Made by a program: the position numbers and the translations under genes
Notes under the pieces: generated by a model
The model's input: only the letters and a program-made list of their open reading frames with translations
Told to the model about the DNA's origin: nothing
The model's database searches: none
Part shown: piece after piece, positions 9,264 through 16,926 of the stretch
Numbering within the stretch: position 1 is the stretch's first letter
Layout: every line of letters begins with the position of its first letter
NCBI GenBank assembly: GCA_035561515.1
Contig: DATMXP010000054.1
Coordinates: forward strand, 1-64,000
Direction: 5' to 3'
Length of the DNA: 64,000 nucleotides
From: Terriglobales bacterium
GTDB taxonomy: Bacteria; Acidobacteriota; Terriglobia; Terriglobales; Acidobacteriaceae

Positions 9264-9719
9264 ATGCCTGCAAGTAACACCCGATGGATCGGTTGGCTGG
9301 CGCTGTGGGTGATACTGGCCGTGGTTTTCGGCGCAGGCTTCGCCCGCGTGAACTGGACGCGCTACTACGCTTTGAGCCGCCGAGGTGTCAGCGCCGAGGC
9401 CCTTGTCGTCGCGAAGGAAGCTCACCAGGAAGTGCGATATCGTTTCAGCGTTGCGGGGCAGACCTTTGACCGGATCGGCCATCTGGGAACGGGTAATCCT
9501 CCGTATGCGAGTGTGGCCGTAGGGCAAACTATTAACGTGTACTATCTGCCCACAGATCCGAATGTCTCGTGCGCCGGATCGCCGGAGTCGTGGCTCAACC
9601 GTGAAACACGGCTGATTGTTCTGCTGGTGGCGTTCGCGCCGATATTCGTGGTGTTCACCATTCAGTGGTGGGTGAAACGCATGCAGGTGAAGTCTGCTGA
9701 AGAACTGCATCCTTCGTAG
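9264..9719 (+). CDS. DUF3592-type membrane protein
   Basis: 151-residue protein of unknown function with two membrane segments, about residues 9-27 (WLALWVILAVVFGAGFA) and 115-135 (LIVLLVAFAPIFVVFTIQWW). Between them is an extracytoplasmic beta-rich domain with the DUF3592 pattern VRYRFSVAGQTF ... VGQTINVYYLPTDP. The ATG lies 2 bases after the pilR stop, so it belongs to the pil transcription unit. Whether it has any pilus role is unknown; its position is the only link. Confidence 0.7.
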   Translation: MPASNTRWIGWLALWVILAVVFGAGFARVNWTRYYALSRRGVSAEALVVAKEAHQEVRYRFSVAGQTFDRIGHLGTGNPPYASVAVGQTINVYYLPTDPNVSCAGSPESWLNRETRLIVLLVAFAPIFVVFTIQWWVKRMQVKSAEELHPS

Positions 9720-10061
9720 CTATTTGCTCTTCTTAAGCTGCTGCTTCCATCCCAATATCCTGGCCTTATTCGCCTCTTCTTCCGCTTCGGGGATCATGTT
9801 CTTTTTCTGGTACAGGATGGACAGGCTGGTGTGTGCGAGTACGTCATCCTTGTCGATCTCCGCGATGCGCCTGGCGGTGGCGATGGCGTCGTCGTATCGC
9901 TCCATGTCCTGATAAGCGCGGGCGAGACCGTGCATGGCCTCGGTAAAGGTGGGGTCGGCCTCAAGCGAACGGTTGTACTCGGCGACGGCTTCCTCGTGTT
10001 TGCCGTCGGCATAGAGGTCGAGCGCGGCGTAGTAGTGGTCTTCGGCAATATCTCGGGACAT
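9720..10061 (-). CDS. small TPR-repeat protein
   Basis: 113-residue cytoplasmic protein with three tetratricopeptide repeats: DHYYAALDLYADGKHEEAV, TFTEAMHGLARAYQDMERYD and VLAHTSLSILYQKKNMIPEA. It ends in a basic QLKKSK tail. Such proteins act as scaffolds; no partner can be named. I place the start at the ATG at 10061 rather than 10079 because the latter lies inside a REP hairpin (10069-10091) and adds only MPHYQN. Convergent with the pil operon, ending one base after the DUF3592 gene. Confidence 0.7.
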   Translation of the reverse strand: MSRDIAEDHYYAALDLYADGKHEEAVAEYNRSLEADPTFTEAMHGLARAYQDMERYDDAIATARRIAEIDKDDVLAHTSLSILYQKKNMIPEAEEEANKARILGWKQQLKKSK

Positions 10062-10068
10062 ATTTTGG

Positions 10069-10091
10069 TAGTGCGGCATTTCACATGCCGC
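10069..10091 (+). repeat. REP hairpin upstream of RAYT
   Basis: GTAGT followed by a 7-bp stem GCGGCAT/ATGCCGC with pentaloop TTCAC. Its mirror-orientation relatives lie just downstream of the transposase. Relative to those copies a G:C stem pair is replaced by C:G, a compensatory change indicating that structure is conserved. Confidence 0.8.
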
Positions 10092-10267
10092 GTAACTCCG
10101 ATTTTACCCGAAGTTTGTCCGGGATCTTGCGGGACGTGCACCGCTCCACCTCTTCATTGGCGATTGTCATGCAACAACTCCCAATATGGGATGTCAAATC
10201 CTTTCCTTTCCGAGATGAGAGAGCGAAGATCACAAACCCTGTATTGCCGTAGAGCTATTATCCGGAG

Positions 10268-10750
10268 GTGTTTGTCGGGACCAGTCACTTCGTGACCATT
10301 GATTCGTATAACAAAGCGTTCATCCTTCAATCGGATTGCATGGCCGGCCTCTTTGCGGATGTTCTTCAACGCTATCGGCACGAGCAGAAAATGCTGGTGC
10401 ATGAGTTCGTCGTAATGCCAAACCACGTGCATGCCCTTTTGACGACTTGTGAGACTGTCGAGTTCGCGGTGAAAAGGATCAAGGGATGTTTCTCAACCCG
10501 TGCGATCAAGGAATTCCACTTTAAACAGAAGATTTGGCAACCGAGTTTTTATGAGCGGCGCGTTCGGGATTCGAATGCTTATAGCGCGTTTCGAACATAC
10601 ATTCGCGATAATCCTGTGCGCGCCCGACTCGTTGACGAGCCAGAGAAGTGGGGGTTTGGTTCTGCTTCTGGCCATTTCGAGATGGATCCGGCGCCCACCT
10701 GCTTTTCGCGACCAGAAGTGTCTATCCCGCGCGGAAGATCCGGCATGTAA
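10268..10750 (+). CDS. REP-associated tyrosine transposase (RAYT, Y1/HUH family)
   Basis: 160-residue single-strand DNA endonuclease of the TnpA-REP group, which cleaves at REP hairpins. Seen features: an N-terminal FVTIDSYNKAFIL strand, the HUH metal motif in VVMPNHVHALL at about 53-63, KRIKGCFSTR, and the conserved tail WQPSFYERRVRDSNAYSAFRTYIRDNPVRARLV. In that tail the Tyr of SFYERRV or AFRTYIRDNP is the likely nucleophile. The GTG at 10268 is the only usable start before an in-frame stop upstream, so a slightly eroded 5' end is possible. The TAA lies inside the loop of a downstream REP hairpin. The gene is flanked by inverted REPs and has no partner transposition genes. Activity cannot be judged from sequence alone. 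Confidence 0.85.
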   Translation: MFVGTSHFVTIDSYNKAFILQSDCMAGLFADVLQRYRHEQKMLVHEFVVMPNHVHALLTTCETVEFAVKRIKGCFSTRAIKEFHFKQKIWQPSFYERRVRDSNAYSAFRTYIRDNPVRARLVDEPEKWGFGSASGHFEMDPAPTCFSRPEVSIPRGRSGM

Positions 10751-10763
10751 AATGCCGGACTAC
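10740..10763 (-). repeat. REP hairpin overlapping the RAYT stop codon
   Basis: On the minus strand GTAGT precedes stem CCGGCAT/ATGCCGG with pentaloop TTTAC. The TAA stop of the transposase (10748-10750) falls inside the loop on the plus strand. Confidence 0.75.
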
Positions 10764-10785
10764 CACGAGATGATAACCTGTTGAG

Positions 10786-10828
10786 CGGGATGTGAAATCC
10801 CGACGCGGGATGTGAAATCCCGCACTAC
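10786..10828 (-). repeat. two tandem REP hairpins downstream of RAYT
   Basis: Two closely related hairpins with stem CGGGAT/ATCCCG and loop TTCAC (minus-strand reading) at 10786-10802 and 10805-10823. The outer one is preceded on the minus strand by GTAGT (10824-10828). Orientation is opposite to the copy upstream of the transposase. Confidence 0.8.
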
Positions 10829-10833
10829 GGACT

Positions 10834-11070
10834 ATGTGGTATATCCTCCGCTTTCTGTGGAACGCAACCCGAGGGCATCACCTCACGCCGTGGCGCAGTC
10901 CTTACCTGCGCTGGCGTATCGAGACCTATTGTGGCGTCAAAATGGACAAGGTGGGATTCCTCGAGTTCTGGGGATTCCTGATACGCGAGCGGAAGGAACT
11001 CACACGATTCCTGAAGTGGACCGCGAAAATGGAGCGGTACGCACGTCCGAAACCGAAGAACCCGTTTTGA
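10834..11070 (+). CDS. conserved-looking small protein, Trp/Arg-rich
   Basis: 78-residue protein starting MWYILRFLWNATRGHHLTPW, then SPYLRWRIETYCG, and ending in a basic ARPKPKNPF tail. The dense Trp/Arg/Tyr pattern and the LRWRIETY stretch look like a real small acidobacterial protein rather than a chance frame; I recall similar proteins but cannot name a family. The ATG lies 6 bases after the last REP. It overlaps in another frame the long upstream extension that could be drawn for the next gene, which supports the shorter start chosen for that gene. Function unknown. Confidence 0.6.
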   Translation: MWYILRFLWNATRGHHLTPWRSPYLRWRIETYCGVKMDKVGFLEFWGFLIRERKELTRFLKWTAKMERYARPKPKNPF

Positions 11071-11078
11071 GATCACAC

Positions 11079-11627
11079 GTGGCAACCAGGAAACATCGCA
11101 CAGGGATTGTTGCCTGTGCGGTTTTGCTACTTTGTGTAATTGCCTCTTCCGCTCAGACCAAGCCGCGCATCGACTTCGACCGGCTGCTTGCGGATTTCCC
11201 CAACTTGCCGTGGGACTTTGAGATCCGCTACGTGGTTAAGGACGCCGGCAGCACCGACATGCTGCGGATTCATTACGACGGCCGTACCGACCTGGTGCGA
11301 TGGAATTCGGCAAGTGCCGGATCTCTCGCACAAGTTTGTCGGTCGAAGATGTCGCGGAGCGATTTTCGAAAACTGCTCGATCTATTCCGCAAGAACAAGT
11401 TCAACGATCTGCCGACTGCGAGCGAGTCGCTGGTCACGGTGGCGCGAGGCACGCAGCGGATCGTCAGCGTGCGAGTTGGCCGGATGATCGTGCGGAAGAT
11501 TGACCGTGGCGACCTGCAAAGCCCGGAACTGGAACAGCTCGAAACCGTGCTGGAGCAGCGAATCACGGCCATTACGGCCGATTCAAAAGCGACTTGCGAA
11601 ATGGAAGCCGTTCCGGCGAAACCGTAG
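11079..11627 (+). CDS. secreted hypothetical protein
   Basis: 182 residues with a signal peptide (basic MATRKHRT, then GIVACAVLLLCVIASSAQ) followed by a soluble domain. The latter half contains SDFRKLLDLFRKNKFNDLP and a conserved-looking LVTVARGTQRIVSVRVG, resembling periplasmic proteins of unknown function in Acidobacteria. I chose the GTG at 11079 because it places the signal peptide at the N-terminus; a TTG at 11067 overlapping the preceding stop is an alternative. The preceding small gene ends 8 bases earlier, so the two may be co-transcribed. No function assigned. Confidence 0.6.
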   Translation: MATRKHRTGIVACAVLLLCVIASSAQTKPRIDFDRLLADFPNLPWDFEIRYVVKDAGSTDMLRIHYDGRTDLVRWNSASAGSLAQVCRSKMSRSDFRKLLDLFRKNKFNDLPTASESLVTVARGTQRIVSVRVGRMIVRKIDRGDLQSPELEQLETVLEQRITAITADSKATCEMEAVPAKP

Positions 11628-12461
11628 TTATTGTCCTGTTCCGGTTGCCCCTTTGGCTTCCATTACCAAGCCAACATCACTCCCTTTATCGGCACCGACA
11701 AGCCGGGCAGCGTGGCCGCGATTCGTGGCGACCTCAAGGAAACCCATGCTCCCGAGAATCGCAAACGTCTCTCCGGGTGTCCCTTGCGCATAGGCAGTCT
11801 TCATCTTGGTGATCTCGGCTTTGCCGATGATGATGCGGAAAGGCGGCGGTTCCGGTTGGAAGAGTTCGGGGAAATCCGCCGGACGGATGTTGGTGATCAG
11901 GTTGCCGAACTTGTCCACCTTCAGCACCACGCCCTTCATGGTGTTCGGCGCCATGCTTTTTGGTTTCGGCGCCGCAAAACGGACATAGTCGGTGATTTCC
12001 TCACCGAACGCGGATGAATCCACACCTTTGCTGAGGTATCCGGCAACCGCGGCGAAGATGTCGCGCCCGTGGAATGTCTGGCTGACCGGCTGAAGGAAAT
12101 AATGGTCTGCGGCTATATGCCGTACCTGGAGGCGCTCGGCTTCCTGTTCGAACACAAACGAGAGCACTCCGTTATCAGGCGCAAGGAAGAAGTGCTTTTC
12201 CGTCCGGACCAGCAGCGGGCGTCGCGATGTTCCTACACCAGGATCAACGATCACCAGATGAATGGTATCCGTAGGGAAGTACTTGTAAGCCTGCGAAATC
12301 GCCAATGCGCCGTCGAGTACGTCGTACGACTGGACCGCGTTCGAGATATCTACGATGTGGGCTGACGGATTGATGTTCAGGATCACACCCTTCATCGTGC
12401 CGACGTAGTGGTCGGTGAGGCCGAAGTCGGTGGTGAACGTAACAATGCGCTCTTGAGCCAA
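11628..12461 (-). CDS. SAM hydrolase (adenosine-forming), DUF62 family
   Basis: 277-residue enzyme of the SAM hydroxide-adenosyltransferase family, which splits S-adenosylmethionine into adenosine and methionine and is related to fluorinases and chlorinases. Motifs: TTDFGLTDHYVG at about 10-21, VDISNAV, IVDPGVGTSRRPL, LAPDNGVLS and FHGRDIFAAVAGYLS. The hydroxide/halide-handling features of the family cannot be resolved by eye. The TTG start at 12461 has GAGGA at good spacing and gives the conserved MAQERIVTFTTDF beginning. Converges with the secreted gene ending at 11627. Confidence 0.88.
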   Translation of the reverse strand: MAQERIVTFTTDFGLTDHYVGTMKGVILNINPSAHIVDISNAVQSYDVLDGALAISQAYKYFPTDTIHLVIVDPGVGTSRRPLLVRTEKHFFLAPDNGVLSFVFEQEAERLQVRHIAADHYFLQPVSQTFHGRDIFAAVAGYLSKGVDSSAFGEEITDYVRFAAPKPKSMAPNTMKGVVLKVDKFGNLITNIRPADFPELFQPEPPPFRIIIGKAEITKMKTAYAQGTPGETFAILGSMGFLEVATNRGHAARLVGADKGSDVGLVMEAKGATGTGQ

Positions 12462-12550
12462 GTATTCCTCGTTGGATCGCAGGATGCGTGCGAGGGAATT
12501 GTGCTATTTCAGCGCGCCGGTTGTCTATTACCCACTGGTACGCGAACCAG

Positions 12551-12582
12551 AGACAACAAAGGGCGGGTTTGCACCCGCCCCG
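12551..12582 (-). terminator. rho-independent terminator after the DUF4097 gene
   Basis: On the minus strand GGGCGGG pairs with CCCGCCC across a TGCAAA loop, followed by TTTGTTGTC. It lies 22 bases beyond the stop at 12604. Confidence 0.7.
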
Positions 12583-12603
12583 AGAGGAGAAACACAGGCC
12601 TAA

Positions 12604-13602
12604 CTACTCAATTCGGATGGAACCCGAACCGGTAACGGCTTCGAGAGTGGTACCACCGCCGCGTACCTTACCGCGTACTTCCCGCGGGTTTAGTTGTCCG
12701 CCTTCGACGGTTATCGGCGATCCGATGTTCACGCGTCCGGAATTAGTACGGGCATACAGGTCAAAGCCAGCATTGCCCCTGGTACGGATGTCGATCGCGC
12801 CGGAGCCACTGTGAAACTCCCAGTTACCCTTGGGCTCACCGTTGATCCTGATCCCGCCGCTCCCACAACGCGCGATAGCCGCGCCGGTGACATTGTCCAG
12901 GCTGATGCTGCCCGATCCCGACTCGGCGTCCACGTCTCCAGGTGCTGTCTGGCGAAACTCGATGCTGCCGCTTCCGGTGCGGATCCTTGCTCCGCCAGCG
13001 ACGTCAAAGGCATCCACGCTGCCGCTGCCGGTCTGGATGTCAACGCGGCCATTGACCTTATCCATCTTCACGCTGCCCGAACCCGTCCGCGCCTCAACGT
13101 CTGCCCCGATGCCATTAACGACCAGCGAACCGGAACCGGAGCGGACTGTCACCGGGCCTTTCACCGATTCAATGAGTTGTGAACCCGAACCTGTGGAAGA
13201 GGAAAGCCGAGTATCTTCCGGAACAGTGATGTCATAAGTAATCGAGACGCCGTTGAAGGTGTCGTGAGGTTCAGGCTTATAGATTCGTATGGAGTTCCCA
13301 TTCTGTTCGATGGGAGGGTTCTGCTCGATGTTCCTGATCTGGTCGTCGGTATCGGAGAACCAGGAGCGTGCCCGCACCTTTGCGTGAACCTCGACTTTAT
13401 CCGCTGCTCCGCGCCGAATGGTGACGCTGCCGGAGCCATTTTCGAGACTCAACTGCACTGGTCCGTTGACCGTAAGTGAGCGGTCGAAAGCACCCTGTGA
13501 CGATCCAGCGGCGAGAACGTTCGAATCGGCACCTTTTCCGATGAGGATGGCCGCACTGATGAGCACTACGATTGCGATGAGGATTTTGTCGCGTGTTGGC
13601 AT
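12604..13602 (-). CDS. exported DUF4097 beta-repeat protein
   Basis: 332-residue protein with an N-terminal membrane anchor or signal (DKILIAIVVLISAAILIG). A DUF4097-type right-handed beta structure follows. From about residue 60 there are eleven GSGS-type turns spaced roughly 20 residues apart (TGSGSV, SGSGSL, TGSGSI and variants), each followed by a short beta strand. One turn is degenerate (CGSGGI) and one shortened (NSGRV). The fold suggests a surface or periplasmic protein; no enzymatic motif is visible. The ATG at 13602 has GAGG upstream and is preferred over an earlier in-frame GTG. Same strand as the HlyD-like gene 115 bases upstream, possibly one operon. Confidence 0.8.
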   Translation of the reverse strand: MPTRDKILIAIVVLISAAILIGKGADSNVLAAGSSQGAFDRSLTVNGPVQLSLENGSGSVTIRRGAADKVEVHAKVRARSWFSDTDDQIRNIEQNPPIEQNGNSIRIYKPEPHDTFNGVSITYDITVPEDTRLSSSTGSGSQLIESVKGPVTVRSGSGSLVVNGIGADVEARTGSGSVKMDKVNGRVDIQTGSGSVDAFDVAGGARIRTGSGSIEFRQTAPGDVDAESGSGSISLDNVTGAAIARCGSGGIRINGEPKGNWEFHSGSGAIDIRTRGNAGFDLYARTNSGRVNIGSPITVEGGQLNPREVRGKVRGGGTTLEAVTGSGSIRIE

Positions 13603-13717
13603 TTTCCGTACCTCGAGTGAAACTCGGTCCCTCACCCACGCCCTGATGTGAGGAAGGGGTCTTCGCGCTGGAGGGACCGCAAAGACCCCATTGTGCTGCT
13701 CCCAAGGGGTGGGTTCG

Positions 13718-14926
13718 CTACTGCAGCACTACCTGGTCGCCCTGTTTCAAACCGCTGAGCACTTCAGCCTTCGCGCCGTTGGAGATGCCCAGGTTGACGG
13801 CGATCTTCTTCTTTCCTTCCTTGGCGTTCGGGTCAGGCTGTTCGACGAACGCCTTCTTGTCCTTGTCGTAGATCACTGCGCCTTCCGGAATCAGAAGGAC
13901 GTTCTTGTGTTCTTCCATGATGATTTCAGCGTTCGCCGTCATCGCTGCCTTCAGTTCGCCGCCCGGGTTCGTGATCGAGACGCGAACTTCGAAGGTAGTG
14001 ACATTGTCCTTCTCCACGCCCATCGGAGAGATCTTGTTCACCTTGCCGGTGAAGGTCTTGTCCTTGAAAGACTCGACTTTGATGCGCGCCGGCTGGCCAA
14101 GATAAACCTTGCCGATATCGCTCTCGTCGACTTTGCCCTTCACGTAGACTTCGCTGGTGTCGCCGATGGTCATGACCAGCGTGGCCGAGGAACCTAGCAC
14201 AAGGATCGAGCTGACGGCATCGCCGACTTCCACGTCGCGTGAAAGAACCAGGCCGTCGATCGGTGCATAAATCGTGGTGTATCCAAGCTGTTCCTGGAGC
14301 TGCCGAAGCTGTGCGTGTGAACTCGCCACCTGGGCCGTGGCCTGTGCAATCTTGGCCTTCAGCACACCGAGTTGCGCGCGGGCAACGTTCTGCTTGTTCA
14401 TAGCCAGCTCGTATCCCTTCTGGGCTTCATCGAGATTGGCCTGAGAGACGACCCCGTCACGAGCCATCTTCTGGGCGCGTTCATAAGCACGCTGGAGGAG
14501 AGGGACATCCGGTCCTTCCGCGTCAACCTTGGCGCGCTCGTAGTCGGCCTGGGTAGAACGGAGGCTCGCTTCGGAGGCCTCAACATTGGCCTTCTGGGAA
14601 CGAACCTGTGCCTCGATCTCTTCCTTATCCAATTCGGCGAGCACCTGTCCCGCTTTCACGCGATCGCCGTAATCGACATGGAGCTTCTTGACGATACCGC
14701 TGGCTTTCGACTTGATCTCGACCTTGGTGATTGGTTCCACCTTGCCGGTGGCAACCACGCTCTTCGCGAGGTCTCCTTTTTCAACCTTTGCCAGCTTCGA
14801 TGGGTCAATCTTCGTGCCGCCCGATTTCGCGGCAATCAGGACCCCCGCACCAAGCATCAGCACGACGACGACTGCTACTACCCATATCCATCTTTTCTTC
14901 TTTTTTTTACCGTTACCGTTTGCCAC
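13718..14926 (-). CDS. HlyD/MacA-like efflux periplasmic adaptor
   Basis: 402-residue membrane-fusion protein. Poly-Lys head KKKKKR, one transmembrane helix (about 13-33), then the adaptor fold: beta-barrel/lipoyl start GKVEPITKVEIKSKASGIVKKL, a long coiled-coil hairpin (about 100-205), lipoyl return TIYAPIDGLVLSRDVEVGD, and a C-terminal membrane-proximal domain. It would bridge an inner-membrane ABC or RND pump to the outer membrane. No ATPase or permease adjoins it here; the two MacB-like permeases near 60-63 kb are about 46 kb away. The GTG start has GGAGG 6 bases upstream. Confidence 0.88.
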   Translation of the reverse strand: MANGNGKKKKKRWIWVVAVVVVLMLGAGVLIAAKSGGTKIDPSKLAKVEKGDLAKSVVATGKVEPITKVEIKSKASGIVKKLHVDYGDRVKAGQVLAELDKEEIEAQVRSQKANVEASEASLRSTQADYERAKVDAEGPDVPLLQRAYERAQKMARDGVVSQANLDEAQKGYELAMNKQNVARAQLGVLKAKIAQATAQVASSHAQLRQLQEQLGYTTIYAPIDGLVLSRDVEVGDAVSSILVLGSSATLVMTIGDTSEVYVKGKVDESDIGKVYLGQPARIKVESFKDKTFTGKVNKISPMGVEKDNVTTFEVRVSITNPGGELKAAMTANAEIIMEEHKNVLLIPEGAVIYDKDKKAFVEQPDPNAKEGKKKIAVNLGISNGAKAEVLSGLKQGDQVVLQ

Positions 14927-15172
14927 AATAGCCTCCTGCTTGGTGCTAGTCCTAAATACGCCGCCCCGTGCGATTTTGTTCCCGGAATATGAAAAAAGTT
15001 TGAGCCCCGGGACTCGTTTCCTTAGACCTCGGGAAGAAGAAAAGGAAAGCAGGGAAATTCATCCCAAATTGGACCTATCGAACTCTGGGCGGGTAACGCT
15101 TATTTTATGCGTCCCAATGTGAGATTTCATCCGCTGATTTGGCTGTTTTCCCTATTTGGGACTGCACTACTA

Positions 15173-16858
15173 CTAAGGACGTAGAGCGGCTGTGGAAATT
15201 TGCTGGCGCAACTGCTGAGCCAGGTTTCTTTCGGCCAATGCCTCATCGGTACGGCCTGCACTCTCCAGCAGAGAGGCAAGCCCTGCGTGATAAACCGCAC
15301 GATTCGCGTCGGCGGCGATCGCCTGGCGATACCAGCGTTCGGATTCCTCGGCGCGACCGAGTTTTTGACAAACGAGACCGAGATGGAACCACACGGCCGG
15401 CAACTGCAGTTGGCCTTTACCTGCTTCATTTGCGGCTCGCGTCAGGGCGGCGTAGGCCTCGTCGTAGTTACCAGCGGAGTATTCCTGAATGCCGAGCGCC
15501 TGCCAGATGTCGAATTCATGCGGAAAACGATCAGCGGCGTTAACGAGAATCTTTTTAGCTCTCGCAAGATCGCCTTGCTGACCATAGGCAACCGACAAAA
15601 GAAGATGGGAATACGGATTCGATGGGGCGCGTTCAACGGCCCTCTGCATGAGCGAGAGGTCACTGTCCCAGTAACGCGACTCGTAGAAGGAGCCAGTGGC
15701 AAAGATCGCGCAGAGGCATGCGGCTACAAGAACCTGCCACCTTGGAGGCAGTCTGCGCAGCACCCCTGCCAACCCGACTGCGACGGCGAAGGTCGGCAGA
15801 TACAGGTAACGATCATGTGGCTGCACCAGCAAAATCATTGCAACGGGAGGCGCCAGAGTCAGGATGAACCATGCAAGGAGCATTACGCCTCGCGGCGACT
15901 TCCGGGCCCAAAGCCATGCCGCAATGCCCAGGAACGCCAGAGCTATCGCGGGCAGCAGCACCCAAACCACCGAGAAGCCGCGCACGATCATCCGCGGATA
16001 GATCATGCTCAAGTTGAATGGGAAGACCACGTGTCCGATGTACCAGAGCCAGGCGATAGGTTGCGTCCAGAGCGTGCTCGACAGCGACAGTCCGGGAAGC
16101 CCGTCGCCGACGCCTTTCATCACCTGCATGCGCGCCAGCCAAAAAGCGGCGAACACAATGAAGTAGGGAAGCACGACTCGTGTGGCCTTCCAGAGCCGCA
16201 TCCGCCAGGATTCTTGCCGATGACTGGCGATCTCGAATATGCCGATGATGAAAGGCGCTACAAGCGCCTGCTCCTTGGTGAACAATGCGGCGAGAAAAGT
16301 AATGACGGAGGCAGAGCGCACAGCCCAAGATCCCGATTCGCGACCCTTCCAATAGAGAATGAAAGTCGCAAAAAAGAACGCGGCGAAAAGCGGCTCACCG
16401 CCTCCAGATACCCATGCCACGGCTTCGACCTTGGACGGATGCAGCGCAAACAGCGCCGCCGCGATAGCTGCCGCCAGCCGGTCTTGGAGCAACAATCGCG
16501 CGAGGACGTAAGCTTCCATCACCACTATTAAATGCAGGAGGATGGTTGCCATGTGATACCAGCCGGGAGCGCCGCCGGTGAGGTGATAAACGGCCGCAAG
16601 CCACACCGAGAACATTGGGCGGTAGAAGTTCGCCGGGGACGACAAGTCGCGAAAAGCCCAAAGCTGATGAGTGAAGTACTGGGGAATCAAGCGCCAGTCG
16701 TGCAACCAAGCGTTGAGCGAGATCTGATAGTGATCGTCATAGACGAAGTCGAATGCGACGGTGCGCACGTAAACCAGGAAAGTAATGATGAGAGCGGCAC
16801 GGAGGAGCCATGAAGGCAGCTGGTGCGAAGTGGTTTCTTTTCCTGCGGATACGGGCAT
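15173..16858 (-). CDS. multi-pass membrane protein with C-terminal TPR domain (glycosyltransferase-like)
   Basis: 561 residues. About ten transmembrane helices span 15-400, with a first loop FDFVYDDHYQI that resembles the acidic-pair loop of GT-C (PMT-type) glycosyltransferases. TPR repeats occupy about 430-555 (NPYSHLLLSVAYGQQGDLAR, VWFHLGLVCQKLGRAEE, AVYHAGLASLLESAGRTD). This arrangement is typical of bacterial O-mannosyltransferase-like TPR proteins; donor and substrate are unknown. I chose the ATG at 16858 because the upstream extension is Arg/Pro-rich and overlaps the start of the divergent CNNM gene. Divergent spacer of 68 bases. Confidence 0.75.
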   Translation of the reverse strand: MPVSAGKETTSHQLPSWLLRAALIITFLVYVRTVAFDFVYDDHYQISLNAWLHDWRLIPQYFTHQLWAFRDLSSPANFYRPMFSVWLAAVYHLTGGAPGWYHMATILLHLIVVMEAYVLARLLLQDRLAAAIAAALFALHPSKVEAVAWVSGGGEPLFAAFFFATFILYWKGRESGSWAVRSASVITFLAALFTKEQALVAPFIIGIFEIASHRQESWRMRLWKATRVVLPYFIVFAAFWLARMQVMKGVGDGLPGLSLSSTLWTQPIAWLWYIGHVVFPFNLSMIYPRMIVRGFSVVWVLLPAIALAFLGIAAWLWARKSPRGVMLLAWFILTLAPPVAMILLVQPHDRYLYLPTFAVAVGLAGVLRRLPPRWQVLVAACLCAIFATGSFYESRYWDSDLSLMQRAVERAPSNPYSHLLLSVAYGQQGDLARAKKILVNAADRFPHEFDIWQALGIQEYSAGNYDEAYAALTRAANEAGKGQLQLPAVWFHLGLVCQKLGRAEESERWYRQAIAADANRAVYHAGLASLLESAGRTDEALAERNLAQQLRQQISTAALRP

Positions 16859-16926
16859 TACCGTTCTTATACCGCGACTTTCCGCGGCACTCCAGCGGAA
16901 ACCGCTTTTGTTAGAATCCTCGGGAC

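Noticed and set aside
15200..16531. 443-aa frame on the plus strand
   Set aside because: Antisense to the multi-pass TPR membrane protein, whose TPR and helices read convincingly; the plus frame is Arg/His/Gln-rich, typical of GC-rich shadow frames.
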